NCBI GenBank assembly: GCA_944322815.1
Contig: CALUQB010000011.1
Coordinates: forward strand, 1-64,000
Length of the DNA stretch: 64,000 bases
Direction of reading: 5' to 3'
From: an uncultured Bacteroidales bacterium
Lineage (GTDB): Bacteria > Bacteroidota > Bacteroidia > Bacteroidales > UBA932
Part shown: positions 15,970 through 25,669 of the stretch, in pieces
Layout: every line of letters starts with the position of its first letter
Numbering within the stretch: position 1 is the first letter of the stretch
The notes under the pieces: generated by a model
Seen by the model: only the letters and a program-made list of their open reading frames with translations
Told to the model about the DNA's origin: nothing
Databases searched by the model: none
Translations under genes and position numbers: made by a program

Positions 15970-18159
15970 TTATCTGATGAAAAGCAGTTCGCGGTATTTC
16001 GGAAGCGTCCACATCCGGTCATCCACGATGAGTTCCAGCTTGTCTATGTGGTACCTGATCTCGTCCAGGCACGGGAAGACGGTATCGTGGTATGCAACAG
16101 CTTTCTCACGTTCGTCAGTGATTCTGTTGGCCACTTTCCGGGCTTCGACCATAGCGTCCACATGCTCCTTGATGAAAGCCGTATGTGAGGCGATGGCTTC
16201 GATCAGTTCGACATTCCTGAGAGTCAGGGCATCGGCTTTTTCTGCAGGGAAGATTTCATGCATCTTGTACACGTTGTCGATGAGCGAGCTCTGATACTTT
16301 GTAGCTACCGGAACTATGTGGTTCAGGGCCAGGTCTCCGAGCACGCGGGCCTCGATCTGTATCTTCTTCGTGTAAGTCTCCCACTTGACTTCATTTCTGG
16401 CTTCGAGCTCCTTGCGGGTCATCACGCCTGTGCTTTCGAACATGTTTACGCTTTCGTCGGTGAGATAATTGTCATAGATAAGAGGTGCGCTTGTCTCGCA
16501 GTCCAGGCCTCTGCGCATCGCTTCCGCCTTCCACTCGTCGCTGTATCCGTTTCCGTCAAACCGTATCGGCTCGCAGATTTTTATGTATTCCCTGATCACT
16601 CCTAAAATCGCGGAGAACTTTTCTTCGCCTGCGGCAATGCGTTCGTCCACCACTGACTTGAATTCTTTCAACTGTTCGGCCAATGCCGAGTTGAGGACGA
16701 TCATCGCGCTGGCGCAGTTCGCTTCGGAACCTACCGCCCTGAACTCGAACCGGTTTCCGGTAAATGCGAACGGAGAAGTCCTGTTCCTGTCAGTGTTGTC
16801 CACGAGGATTTCCGGAATCTGCGGGATATCCAGCTTCATCCCCTTTTTCCCTCCTATGGACTGCAGGTTTTCCGGTTCGCTTTCACTGATGTGCTTCAGC
16901 ACGGCGGAGAGCTGCGAGCCGAGGAAGCTGGATATGATGGCAGGCGGAGCCTCATTGGCGCCGAGCCTGTGAGCATTGCTGGCGCTTATGATAGACGCTT
17001 TCAGCAGACCGTTGTGCTTGTATACGGCCATCAGGGTATTGACCACGAATGTGATGAACCTGAGATTTCCGGAAAAATCCTTGCCTGGCGACATCAGTGC
17101 GAGTCCTGTGTCAGTGCCGAGAGACCAGTTGTTGTGCTTGCCGCTTCCGTTCACTCCCTTGAAAGGCTTTTCATGCAGAAGGACACGGAATCCGTGGTTT
17201 CTGGCGATTTTACGCATCAGGGACATGATCAGCATGTTGTGGTCGTTGGCCAGATTGCACTCCTCGTAGACAGGGGCCAGCTCGAACTGGTTGGGAGCCA
17301 CCTCGTTGTGCCGTGTCTTGACCGGTATGCCGAGCTTCAGGGCCTCTATTTCCAGTTCTTTCATGAAAGCGGCAACTCTGGTAGGAATGGCCCCGAAATA
17401 GTGGTCTTCCAGCTGCTGGTTCTTCGCCGAATCGTGCCCCATGAGGGTACGCCCGGTCAGCAGGAGGTCAGGCCTTGCCGCGTAAAGCCCTTCGTCCACC
17501 AGGAAATACTCCTGTTCCCAGCCTAAATATGCATATACCTTTTTCACATCAGGATTGAAATAGTGGCAGACATCTGTGGCGGCCTTGTCCACGGCTCTCA
17601 GGGCCTTGAGCAGAGGAGCCTTGTAGTCCAGGGATTCTCCTGTGTAGGCTATGAAGATGGTCGGGATGCAGAGTGTATCATCCACGATGAAGGCAGGGGA
17701 TGAAGGGTCCCAGGCGGAATAGCCGCGGGCTTCGAAGGTGTTTCTGATGCCTCCGTTGGGGAAAGAAGAGGCATCAGGTTCCTGTTGTACGAGGAGTTTG
17801 CCTGTGAATTCTTCGATGACACCTCCCTTTCCGTCATGTTCTATGAAGGAGTCGTGCTTTTCGGCTGTGCCTTCGGTCAGAGGGGCGAACCAGTGGGTGT
17901 AGTGTGTCACGCCCATCTCCACGGCCCATTTCTTCATGCCGGCCGCTACCTCGTCGGCTATGCTGCTGTCCAGAGCCGAGCCGGTGTCTATCACGTTGAT
18001 GAGTTTTGCATAGACATCAGCCGGGAGATACTTGAACATCTTCTCCCTGTTGAAGACATACATCCCGAAATAATCTGACGGCCGTTTCCCCGGAACATCC
18101 ACCGGAGACGGCTTTTTCCCGAAGGCCGCCTCCACCATCTTGAATCTTAAAGTTGACAT
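15970..18159 (-). CDS. glnN: Glutamine synthetase type III (copy B)
   Basis: This is a paralogue of copy A with the same 729-residue length and the same GSIII blocks (SGKHNNWSLGTDTG, NRFEFRAVGSEANCASAM). Differences cluster in the first 40 residues and in scattered conservative changes; long stretches are identical. The start codon lies 20 bp downstream of the dapL stop, so this copy is probably expressed as the last gene of a dapF-dapL-glnN operon, whereas copy A sits behind a terminator. Two GSIII genes in tandem suggest either recent duplication kept for dosage or separate control. Both copies keep the conserved blocks, so neither looks decayed. Confidence 0.95.
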   Translation of the reverse strand: MSTLRFKMVEAAFGKKPSPVDVPGKRPSDYFGMYVFNREKMFKYLPADVYAKLINVIDTGSALDSSIADEVAAGMKKWAVEMGVTHYTHWFAPLTEGTAEKHDSFIEHDGKGGVIEEFTGKLLVQQEPDASSFPNGGIRNTFEARGYSAWDPSSPAFIVDDTLCIPTIFIAYTGESLDYKAPLLKALRAVDKAATDVCHYFNPDVKKVYAYLGWEQEYFLVDEGLYAARPDLLLTGRTLMGHDSAKNQQLEDHYFGAIPTRVAAFMKELEIEALKLGIPVKTRHNEVAPNQFELAPVYEECNLANDHNMLIMSLMRKIARNHGFRVLLHEKPFKGVNGSGKHNNWSLGTDTGLALMSPGKDFSGNLRFITFVVNTLMAVYKHNGLLKASIISASNAHRLGANEAPPAIISSFLGSQLSAVLKHISESEPENLQSIGGKKGMKLDIPQIPEILVDNTDRNRTSPFAFTGNRFEFRAVGSEANCASAMIVLNSALAEQLKEFKSVVDERIAAGEEKFSAILGVIREYIKICEPIRFDGNGYSDEWKAEAMRRGLDCETSAPLIYDNYLTDESVNMFESTGVMTRKELEARNEVKWETYTKKIQIEARVLGDLALNHIVPVATKYQSSLIDNVYKMHEIFPAEKADALTLRNVELIEAIASHTAFIKEHVDAMVEARKVANRITDEREKAVAYHDTVFPCLDEIRYHIDKLELIVDDRMWTLPKYRELLFIR

Positions 18160-18179
18160 GGCATAAAAATTTAGTTCGT

Positions 18180-19415
18180 CTATTTGTTGAAGTTCTGTTT
18201 GATCCTTTCCATGGCTTCGATGCAGTCATACCTTTCACCGAAAGCAGTAAGTCTGAGATAGCCTTCGCCGCTCGGTCCGAATCCCGAACCGGGAGTTCCT
18301 ACGACATGTACCTTATGGAGGAGGTAGTCGAAAAAGTCCCATGATGTCTGTCCTTTCGGCGTCTTCAGCCATATATAAGGGGCATTTACACCTCCGTAGA
18401 CAGTAAGCCCTGCATCCTGCAGTCCCTCCCTCATGATACGGGCATTCTCCATATAGTAGTCTATGATCTTCCTGACCTGTTTTTTTCCTTCCGGAGTGTA
18501 TATGGCTTCAGCTCCTCTTTGTGTGATGTAGCTGGTCCCGTTGAATTTCGTGCATTGCCGTCTGTTCCACAGTCTGTTCAGACTGACTCTGCTGTCATCC
18601 AGAAGCGCTCCGCTTACTTCATGCGGGACGACCGTATATGCACATCTCACTCCGGTGAATCCTGCCGTTTTCGAGAAACTCCTGAATTCCACGGCGCATT
18701 TCTTCGCTCCCTTGATTTCATATATGGAATGCGGGATATTGTCTTCCCTGATGAAAGCCTCGTAAGCCGAGTCATAGAGAATAAGCGTATCGTTTGCCAG
18801 GGCATAGTCCACCCACTCCTTCAGTTGCTCCCTTGTCAGGACGGTTCCGGTAGGATTGTTCGGATAGCAGAGATACACGATATCCACCCGGTGGTCAGGA
18901 ATCTTCGGCAGAAAATGGTTTGCTGCCGTACATGGCATATAAGTTATGTTGCTCCAGTGCCCGTCACGGCTGATATCTCCTGCCCGTCCGTCGATGACAT
19001 TGCTGTCCACATATACCGGATATATGGGATCCGTGACACCTACGCTGTTGTCCGTGCTGAGTATGTCGCAGAAATTGCCTGTATCGCTTTTGGCTCCGTC
19101 GCTGATGAAGATTTCGGATTTGTCGAGATATATTCCTCGCGGCTGATAGTCATGACGTATGATGGCATTGATCAGAAAGTCATAGCCATGTTCCGGGCCG
19201 TATCCTCTGAAAGTGCCTGCATTGGACATCTCCTCTACAGCCTTGTGCATGGCTTTTATGCATACTTCGGGAAGAGGTCTGGTGACATCTCCGATACCCA
19301 GTCTGATAAGTCTGACTTCAGGATTGGCCTTCTTGAATGACTGTATTTTTTTCGCGATGTCGGAAAACAGATAGCTTCCGGGGAGTTTCAGGAAATTTTC
19401 ATTGACAAGTGCCAT
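18180..19415 (-). CDS. dapL: LL-diaminopimelate aminotransferase
   Basis: This is a PLP enzyme of lysine and peptidoglycan biosynthesis that converts tetrahydrodipicolinate directly to LL-diaminopimelate using glutamate as amino donor, bypassing the succinylase or acetylase steps. The 411 residues match the DapL family. Conserved features are the N-terminal [13 protein letters not shown] (about 38-50), GYGPEHGY (71-78), the cofactor-contacting CYPNNPTG (183-190), and [10 protein letters not shown] with the PLP-binding Lys249. It lies 19 bp downstream of dapF and 20 bp upstream of a glutamine synthetase gene. The order dapF-dapL-glnN ties glutamate supply and use to diaminopimelate synthesis. 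Confidence 0.95.
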   Translation of the reverse strand: MALVNENFLKLPGSYLFSDIAKKIQSFKKANPEVRLIRLGIGDVTRPLPEVCIKAMHKAVEEMSNAGTFRGYGPEHGYDFLINAIIRHDYQPRGIYLDKSEIFISDGAKSDTGNFCDILSTDNSVGVTDPIYPVYVDSNVIDGRAGDISRDGHWSNITYMPCTAANHFLPKIPDHRVDIVYLCYPNNPTGTVLTREQLKEWVDYALANDTLILYDSAYEAFIREDNIPHSIYEIKGAKKCAVEFRSFSKTAGFTGVRCAYTVVPHEVSGALLDDSRVSLNRLWNRRQCTKFNGTSYITQRGAEAIYTPEGKKQVRKIIDYYMENARIMREGLQDAGLTVYGGVNAPYIWLKTPKGQTSWDFFDYLLHKVHVVGTPGSGFGPSGEGYLRLTAFGERYDCIEAMERIKQNFNK

Positions 19416-19434
19416 AATCCTTTTGTTTTATCGG

Positions 19435-20274
19435 TTAAATTTCGTATTCGATTTCCCCTTCGAAGACTTTTACGGCAGGTCCTGTCATAAGTACATGTCT
19501 TTCGGGGGTGATTTCTATGGTGAGATGTCCTCCGTCCATCTCAATGATGTATTCTTTGCCGGAATTGCTTTCCGTGTCCGTGTCATTCTTCCGGGCGGCT
19601 ATGCCGCTGAACAAGGCTGCGACAGCTGTGGCACATGCTCCTGTCCCGCATGCTTCCGTGATACCGGATCCTCTTTCCCAGACTCTCATGCGGATAGTGC
19701 CGTTGCCCATATCCGTGGCAAATTCGACATTGGTCCTGTCCGGGAACAACGGATTGTTTTCTATCTCAGGTCCTTCCTTACCGAGATCTATGCTCTCCAG
19801 ATCATCGGTGAAGATGACGAAATGAGGGTTTCCCATCGAAAGCGATATCCCTTCATGCGGGAACCGGCCGCCGGTTTTCAGCTTCCTGATGCAGGAAGGT
19901 TTGCCCATGTCCACGCAGACCTGGTCGACAGTCCCGCCGTGCGACACTTTCAGATTCAGGACCTTTATTCCCGACAAGGTTTCGAGCCGGATGGAGGTCT
20001 TGTCTGTAAGGTCATTCTCGTAGAGGTATTTCCCGACACATCTGCTGGCATTTCCGCACATCATGGCCTCCGAGCCGTCTGCATTGAAGATCCTCATGCT
20101 GAAATCAGCCTTGTCGGAATTTCCTATCAGAACGAGTCCGTCGCTTCCTATTCCGGTGTGCGGCCTGCTCCATTTGCGGGAAACTGCGGCAGGGTCGGAA
20201 ATGGCGAACTGCATCGTATTTACATAGATGTAGTCGTTTCCGGCTCCTTGCATTTTGGTGAATCTCATTTTCAT
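19435..20274 (-). CDS. dapF: Diaminopimelate epimerase
   Basis: This cytoplasmic, cofactor-independent epimerase converts LL-diaminopimelate to the meso form used for lysine and peptidoglycan. With the start at 20274 the protein has 279 residues and begins [18 protein letters not shown], the standard DapF N-terminus; ATG codons at 20280 and 20268 are alternatives. The two catalytic cysteines are in MMCGNASRC (Cys73) and [10 protein letters not shown] (Cys209). The two-fold repeat of the family is visible. It is the first gene of the dapF-dapL-glnN operon, and a -7 box lies about 25 bp upstream. Confidence 0.95.
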   Translation of the reverse strand: MKMRFTKMQGAGNDYIYVNTMQFAISDPAAVSRKWSRPHTGIGSDGLVLIGNSDKADFSMRIFNADGSEAMMCGNASRCVGKYLYENDLTDKTSIRLETLSGIKVLNLKVSHGGTVDQVCVDMGKPSCIRKLKTGGRFPHEGISLSMGNPHFVIFTDDLESIDLGKEGPEIENNPLFPDRTNVEFATDMGNGTIRMRVWERGSGITEACGTGACATAVAALFSGIAARKNDTDTESNSGKEYIIEMDGGHLTIEITPERHVLMTGPAVKVFEGEIEYEI

Positions 20275-20298
20275 GGTCATTTCCCGTAAATCCTGACA

Positions 20299-20306
20299 CA
20301 AAATTA
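20299..20306 (-). promoter_or_regulatory. Putative -7 box for the dapF-dapL-glnN operon (TAATTTTG)
   Basis: TAATTTTG on the minus strand fits TAnnTTTG and lies 25 bp before the dapF start codon. A -33 element was not identified. Confidence 0.4.
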
Positions 20307-20505
20307 CAGTGAAATGCAAATGTTCTGTGCCGGTTTTATCCGTTTTTCGTGAAAAAATTTTTTGTTATGAAAAATGCGTAGCAAATAATCGGTTTTTGAG
20401 AATGAATTATAACCGAAATGCGTCAAATTTTTATAAATTAAAAGCGATTATTCTGATGCTGCATTTTTTTCCGGATTTTTTGTACATCCAGACAGGCTCA
20501 GACTA

Positions 20506-20513
20506 TAAATTTG
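20506..20513 (+). promoter_or_regulatory. Putative -7 box upstream of the porin-glnK-amt genes (TAAATTTG)
   Basis: TAAATTTG fits TAnnTTTG, and a TTTG lies 23 bp upstream (20479-20482), slightly further than the usual -33 spacing. The site is 58 bp before the porin start. The rest of the 296-bp divergent gap to dapF is AT-rich with no other recognised feature. Confidence 0.4.
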
Positions 20514-20570
20514 CCGATGAAAAACAGAAAGACAAGAAACCGGTTCCTTGTTCATCTAAAACCATGAGCA

Positions 20571-21302
20571 ATGAAAAAATTATTTGCCGGGACTATCCTG
20601 ACAGTTTTATCAGCGATGTCCCTCCCCATGTCTTCTGTTGCACAAGACAAATTTGAAGCAAATGTCGGTGCTGACCTGGTCAGCAGCTACATCTGGCGCG
20701 GGCAGGATCTGGGAAATGCCAGCATCCAGCCATCCATCTCCCTTTCCTATAAAGGCATTTCGCTTTCAGCGTGGGGTTCCGCAGGCCTGGCCTGGAGCGA
20801 TACCCGCGAAGTCGATCTGACTCTGGGGTATTCCATAGCAGGTTTCAGCGTTTCGGTGACTGATTACTGGTTCGACGGTGGTCCCGGGTATTTCCATTAT
20901 CGGGACGGCAATACAAACCATACCTTCGAGGCCCAGGTCGGCTACGATTTCGGTTTTCTGGCGGTGAACTGGTACACGAACTTCGCTGGAAATACAGGCT
21001 TCAGGACTGACGGTTCGAAAGCTTATGCCTCCTATTTTGCAGTGTCGGCCCCGTTCGCTTTTGTCGGGCTGGACTGGGAGGCGGCTGTAGGGGCGACCCC
21101 ATGGCAGAACGATTTCTACGCAGGCGGAGCGAATTCAGAATATGCTGTGGACATGATTCACGGATTTGCAGTCTGCAATGTCAGCATAATGGCATCCAAA
21201 GCTTTCCGTATTGCCGATGCCTGGTCCATATCTGTTTTCGGACAGATAGTATGGAATCCTTCTACTGAAGCGGCACACTTTGTAGCCGGTATCGGTTTCT
21301 GA
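20571..21302 (+). CDS. TorF-like putative outer-membrane porin
   Basis: This is a predicted outer-membrane beta-barrel of 243 residues. A signal peptide ends near SSVAQD (about residue 25). The mature start, KFEANVGADLVSSYIWRGQD, fits the TorF/Gcw_chp pattern of putative porins (a strand, then YxxRG). Alternating aromatic and polar residues continue to a C-terminal ...HFVAGIGF strand ending in Phe, as expected for barrel assembly. It is 88 bp upstream of a P-II gene and an ammonium transporter gene in the same direction, so it may let small nitrogen compounds cross the outer membrane. That role is inferred from position only. Confidence 0.65.
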   Translation: MKKLFAGTILTVLSAMSLPMSSVAQDKFEANVGADLVSSYIWRGQDLGNASIQPSISLSYKGISLSAWGSAGLAWSDTREVDLTLGYSIAGFSVSVTDYWFDGGPGYFHYRDGNTNHTFEAQVGYDFGFLAVNWYTNFAGNTGFRTDGSKAYASYFAVSAPFAFVGLDWEAAVGATPWQNDFYAGGANSEYAVDMIHGFAVCNVSIMASKAFRIADAWSISVFGQIVWNPSTEAAHFVAGIGF

Positions 21303-21390
21303 CGGAAATATTGGCCGAAGGCCTGGAATATTCTGACCTTAATTCATTATATCGTTCAAAATCCAAACAACTTCTTTAAAATCAGATGAA

Positions 21391-21747
21391 ATGAAGAAAA
21401 TCGAAGCAATCATCCGGCGGACGAGGTTCGAGGATGTAAAACAGGCATTGCTGGATGCCGACATCGAATGGTTTTCGTACTATGATGTACGCGGTGTGGG
21501 AAAGACCAGGGAAGGCCGCATCTATCGCGGCATCGTGTACGATACGAGTTCCATAGAGCGCATATTGCTTTCCGTCGTGGTCCGGAACAAGAATGTGGAG
21601 AAGACTGTCAAGGCCATAGCAGAGGCAGCGCATACCGGTGAAATCGGCGACGGACGCATCTTCGTCATCCCCGTGGAGGATGCAGTCCGCATAAGAACCG
21701 GCGAACGCGGCGACATTGCGCTTTATAATGCGGAGCAGGAGAAATGA
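21391..21747 (+). CDS. glnK: P-II family nitrogen regulatory protein
   Basis: This is a small trimeric signalling protein (118 residues) that senses 2-oxoglutarate and ATP/ADP and gates its partner transporter. The sequence shows the P-II fold, MKKIEAIIRRTRFEDVKQAL, a T-loop region GKTREGRIYRGIVYD with Tyr45 in the place of the modified tyrosine of enterobacterial P-II proteins, and the B-loop TGEIGDGRIFVIPVEDAVRIRTGERG. It lies 70 bp upstream of the amt gene, the classical glnK-amt arrangement, so it most likely blocks Amt when cellular nitrogen is sufficient. Whether Tyr45 is modified here is unknown; no uridylyltransferase is in the window. Confidence 0.93.
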   Translation: MKKIEAIIRRTRFEDVKQALLDADIEWFSYYDVRGVGKTREGRIYRGIVYDTSSIERILLSVVVRNKNVEKTVKAIAEAAHTGEIGDGRIFVIPVEDAVRIRTGERGDIALYNAEQEK

Positions 21748-21817
21748 CTTTCCTGAAGGCGGCTGTCGCCTGCGACTGAAGATATTTTTATTTGACGAAC
21801 TGTAAAACGAAAACAAA

Positions 21818-23080
21818 ATGACACATTTACTTATGATAGATACAGGCAATACGGCCTGGATACTGACTTCCACCATGCTTGTCCTTCTGATGAGCATCCC
21901 CGGCATCGCACTCTTTTACGGCGGCCTGGTCAGACAGAAAAACGTCCTGAGCATCATCATGCAGACCATCTTTCTGGTGGCTGTAGTGAGCATCCTGTGG
22001 GTGGCCATCGGCTATACCTGGGTGTTTGATACGACTTTTGCCGAGAAAGGACATCCTCTGGCTTTCCTTATCGGAGGTTTCGGAAAGGCTTTCATGCATG
22101 GCATCACATTGGACACCGTCACGGCAGGAAATATCCCTGAACTCCTGTTCGCCATGTTCCAGTGCATGTTTGCAGTCATCACTCCGGCACTGATTCTCGG
22201 AGCGTTCGCCGAGAGGATCAAGTTCTCCGGGTACATAGTATTCATAGTTATGTGGGTTATCCTGGCCTATTTCCCTATGGCGCACTGGGTCTGGGGAGGC
22301 GGTTTCCTGCAGAAGATGGGAGCGATAGATTTTGCCGGAGGCACTGTGGTGCACATAAATGCGGGAATATCGGCTCTGGTCATGGCCATAATGCTGGGGC
22401 AGAGATCCGACTATAAGATCGGTCATCCTGTCACCCCGCACAATGTCACTTTCGTGTTTATGGGTACGGCCTTCCTTTGGCTCGGATGGTTCGGCTTCAA
22501 TGCCGGAAGCGGGCTATGTGCAGATGGCCTGGCGGCCAATGCCTTTATGGTTACGCATATCGCCACTGCGGCCGCGGCAGTGACCTGGATGGCGATAGAC
22601 TGGATATTCAACAAGAAGCCGACAGTCATCGGAAGCTGTACGGGAGCCGTGGCCGGTCTGGTTGCTATCACTCCAGCGGCTGGAAGCACGGACTTGTCCG
22701 GAGCGTTCTGCATAGGCATGATTACCTCCATTATATGTTTCTGTATGGTGGCTGTAGTAAAGCCAAAACTCAGATATGACGACTCCCTCGATGCATTCGG
22801 AGTACACGGAATCGGAGGAATCGTGGGTTCAGTGCTGACCGGAGTATTTGCCACGCGCTTTGTAACAGGTGAGTCCGGAGTCCAGGGCGCCCTCTATGGA
22901 GACTGGCATCAGCTGGCCGTGCAGCTTGTCGCGACAGCCTTCGCTATAGCTTTCAGCGCCGTCATCACCTTCGTGCTGTTCAAGGCGGTGGATGCTACTG
23001 TAGGTCTGCGTGTGGACAAGAGGGTGGAGGAAGAAGGACTAGATATCTACGAGCACGGTGAGTCTGCCTATAACAGATAA
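21818..23080 (+). CDS. amt: Ammonium transporter (Amt family)
   Basis: This is an inner-membrane ammonium channel of 420 residues with about eleven predicted helices. Family signatures include IPGIALFYGGLVRQKNVLS near the N-terminus, FAERIKFSGY, and the paired pore histidines within GGTVVHINAGISALVMA and FGVHGIGGIVGS. The length and order match AmtB-type proteins. It pairs with the P-II gene just upstream and with the surrounding glutamine and glutamate synthase genes for ammonium assimilation. The start at 21818 is followed by a second in-frame ATG six codons later. Its 3' end is 31 bp from a convergent ATPase remnant. Confidence 0.95.
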   Translation: MTHLLMIDTGNTAWILTSTMLVLLMSIPGIALFYGGLVRQKNVLSIIMQTIFLVAVVSILWVAIGYTWVFDTTFAEKGHPLAFLIGGFGKAFMHGITLDTVTAGNIPELLFAMFQCMFAVITPALILGAFAERIKFSGYIVFIVMWVILAYFPMAHWVWGGGFLQKMGAIDFAGGTVVHINAGISALVMAIMLGQRSDYKIGHPVTPHNVTFVFMGTAFLWLGWFGFNAGSGLCADGLAANAFMVTHIATAAAAVTWMAIDWIFNKKPTVIGSCTGAVAGLVAITPAAGSTDLSGAFCIGMITSIICFCMVAVVKPKLRYDDSLDAFGVHGIGGIVGSVLTGVFATRFVTGESGVQGALYGDWHQLAVQLVATAFAIAFSAVITFVLFKAVDATVGLRVDKRVEEEGLDIYEHGESAYNR

Positions 23081-23111
23081 GAGGGGAGTCCGGGAAAAAG
23101 CGGAGACTGTG

Positions 23112-23834
23112 TCAAAACAACAAATCTGCCGGATCGAGGGACAGAAACTCTTCAAGAGGAATGCCTCCGGTCCCGACGATGAAAGTCTGGACCGGAGAGA
23201 ATTTTTCCTTGAATACCCGGATGCCGTTATTGGCGGTGCGGCGGCCGCTTTTTACTTCTATTGCGATGCACTTGTGATTGTATTCGAGAACAAAATCTAC
23301 CTCGTCGTCACGGTTGCGCCAGTAATACACTCTGTAGCCTGTTTCATCCGCCATATTGAGCAAATGTGCACCTACGGCGCTTTCTGCCCATCTGCCCCAT
23401 ATCTTCGGCGAAGTGAAAGCCTGTCGGTATGTATATCCAGAGAGGGCGCTGAGCAGGGCTGTGTTATAGACCATCATCTTCGGAATCGAGTTGTATTTGC
23501 GAGCATTGTCATTTGCATACTTCTGCAAGCCGCATAACAGTCGGGATTCGTCGAGAGTCGTGAGATAGTTTGCCAATGTCGTCACATTGCCGACATCCTG
23601 CAACTGTCCTAAAAGTTTGTTGAGAGCTATTTCTTCACCGGAATACGTGCAGCCAAGCTCGAACAGTCTGAGCATCAGTTCCGGCTTGTACACGATCTTC
23701 GTCATCAGAATATCATGTTCTATGGCCGGAGCGATTATGCTGTCCTTGATATAATGCCGCCAGCGTGCTTCGTTGTTTGTAAATGCTATGCCGCCGGGGA
23801 ATCCTCCGAAAAAAATATAATGGTCTATGTCCAT
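23112..23834 (-). pseudogene. Remnant of an AAA ATPase with DUF4143 domain (N-terminal ATPase missing)
   Basis: This is a 240-codon frame that matches only the C-terminal half of the AAA_14/DUF4143 family: FFGGFPGG near the start, a winged-helix-like middle, and the nuclease-like end WRNRDDEVDFVLEY...AIEVKSGRR. Intact members are about 400 residues or more, with a P-loop ATPase in front. Reading upstream in the same frame adds KDWSYTEVKEAFG and then a stop codon near 23886, so the Walker A and B part is gone. The break falls about 50 bp from the stop of asnB. It is probably the decayed end of a formerly complete gene. Function as encoded is not expected. Confidence 0.7.
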
Positions 23835-23935
23835 GCCGAAGGCCTCTTTTACTTCCGTATAACTCCAATCTTTTCGATTTTCGGGTCATTTCCAACGGCG
23901 ATGCGGCCGCAGCCGGGAAATCTGCCGCTGTGCCG

Positions 23936-25600
23936 TCAATATGCCTGGTCATGCACTCCGGAGACGGCACGGCCGCTCGGGTCGTTCTTTCCTGTGAAAG
24001 ATGCGTCCCATGCCAGGGCCTCGGCTGTAGAGCAGGCCACACTCGGGACACTCGGCACGCTGAGGGCGGCGCTTTCGCTCGGAAAATGTTCTTCGAAGAT
24101 GCTGCGGTAGAAATATTCTTCCTTGTTCCGTGGCGGATTTACCGGAAATCTTTCGGCGGCATGTGCCATCTGCTCATCAGACACGGCTTTTGAGGTCATT
24201 TCCTTCAGCGTATCTATCCAGTTGTAGCCGACCCCGTCACTGAACTGCTCCTTCTGTCTCCAGACTATCGCTTCCGGAAGCATGTCGGAAAACGCATCTC
24301 TCAGTATCTTCTTCTCGATGGTCTTTCCAGAGCACATCTTGGCTGCCGGATTCAGACGCATCGCCGTATCCAGGAATTCCTTGTCGAGGAACGGGACGCG
24401 CCCTTCCACACCCCATGCCGACAGGGATTTGTTCGCCCTCAGACAGTCGTACAGGTGCAGTTTCGAGAGCTTCCGCACGGTTTCTTCATGGAAAGCGCGG
24501 GCATCAGGGGCCTTGTGGAAATACAGATAGCCTCCGAACACTTCGTCCGCCCCTTCTCCGCTCAGCACCATCTTGATACCCATCGATTTGATGACCCTGG
24601 CCAGCAGATACATCGGAGTCGAGGCCCGTACCGTGGTCACATCGTAGGTCTCTATATGATATATGACGTCCTTCAGGGCATCCAGACCTTCCTGTATGGT
24701 ATAGTTTATTTCATGATGGACAGTCCCTATATGGTCAGCCACCATCTTCGCCTTTGAGAGATCCGGGGCACCTTTCAGTCCGATGGCGAAGCTGTGGAGC
24801 TGAGGCCACCATGCTTCGTTCCTGTCTCCTGATTCGATACGGCGTGACGCGAATCTTTTCGCTACGGCTGAGATGACTGAACTGTCCAGACCTCCTGAAA
24901 GCAGGACTCCGTACGGCACATCGCTCATCAGCTGGCGTTTCACTGCCGATTCGAGCGCATTTCTCAGTTCAGCCGGATCGGCTGCGTTTTCCCTTACATT
25001 GTCATAATCTTCCCAGTCTCTTCTGTACCAACGTTTCATCACGCCTTCGCTGCCGATGAAACAATGTCCCGGCAGAAACGGTTCGTAGCTGTCGCAGATT
25101 CCTTCGAGTGCCTTCAGTTCGCTGGCGCAATATACTTTTCCTTCCCAGTCCCGTCCGATATACAGAGGAATGACGCCTATCGGATCGCGGGCTATGAGGA
25201 AGTCGTCTTTTTCTTCATCGTACAATGCAAAAGCGAAGATCCCGTTCAGGTCTTCCAGGAAATCTGCGCCTTTTTCCCGGTACAATGCCAGTATGACTTC
25301 GCAGTCGCTTCCTGTAGCGAAGCTGTATTTGCCGGCAAATTCCCTGCGTATGTCCTGATGGTTGTATATTTCGCCGTTTACGGCCAATACCTGTTTCCGG
25401 TCCGGGGAGAATAGCGGCTGGCCGCCGCTGGCAGGGTCCACGATGGACAGCCGTTCGTGAGCCAGAACCGCCGATTTCCCGACATATATCCCGCTCCAGT
25501 CCGGTCCTCTGTGCCTGATTCTCCTTGACATGGTCAGGGCAGTGCTTCTGAATCTCTCAGAATCGCCCTTTATATTGAATATCGCTGCTATTCCGCACAT
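23936..25600 (-). CDS. asnB: Asparagine synthase (glutamine-hydrolysing)
   Basis: This enzyme converts aspartate, glutamine and ATP to asparagine and glutamate. The 554 residues match AsnB. The N-terminus MCGIAAIF provides Cys2, the N-terminal nucleophile of the glutaminase domain after Met removal. The glutaminase part also has RHRGPDWSG and LAVNGEIYNH. The synthetase half has the PP-loop LLSGGLDSSVISA and the VLSGEGADEVFGGYLYFHKAP segment. It is 69 bp downstream of gltD in a gltB-gltD-asnB series, which groups three glutamine-dependent steps. No oddities in length or motifs were seen. Confidence 0.96.
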   Translation of the reverse strand: MCGIAAIFNIKGDSERFRSTALTMSRRIRHRGPDWSGIYVGKSAVLAHERLSIVDPASGGQPLFSPDRKQVLAVNGEIYNHQDIRREFAGKYSFATGSDCEVILALYREKGADFLEDLNGIFAFALYDEEKDDFLIARDPIGVIPLYIGRDWEGKVYCASELKALEGICDSYEPFLPGHCFIGSEGVMKRWYRRDWEDYDNVRENAADPAELRNALESAVKRQLMSDVPYGVLLSGGLDSSVISAVAKRFASRRIESGDRNEAWWPQLHSFAIGLKGAPDLSKAKMVADHIGTVHHEINYTIQEGLDALKDVIYHIETYDVTTVRASTPMYLLARVIKSMGIKMVLSGEGADEVFGGYLYFHKAPDARAFHEETVRKLSKLHLYDCLRANKSLSAWGVEGRVPFLDKEFLDTAMRLNPAAKMCSGKTIEKKILRDAFSDMLPEAIVWRQKEQFSDGVGYNWIDTLKEMTSKAVSDEQMAHAAERFPVNPPRNKEEYFYRSIFEEHFPSESAALSVPSVPSVACSTAEALAWDASFTGKNDPSGRAVSGVHDQAY

Positions 25601-25669
25601 AATTTTACGAGTTGTTTCCGGTTTTTATTTCAAGATGCCGGACAGTATCCCTGTGCTCACATGTTGTCT

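Noticed and set aside
18519..19340. 273-codon frame on the + strand
   Set aside because: It is antisense to dapL, with no recognisable motif or start context.
21303..21390. Intrinsic terminator between the porin and glnK genes
   Set aside because: The short GGCC-based hairpin has mismatched outer arms and no U-run; read-through into glnK is more likely.
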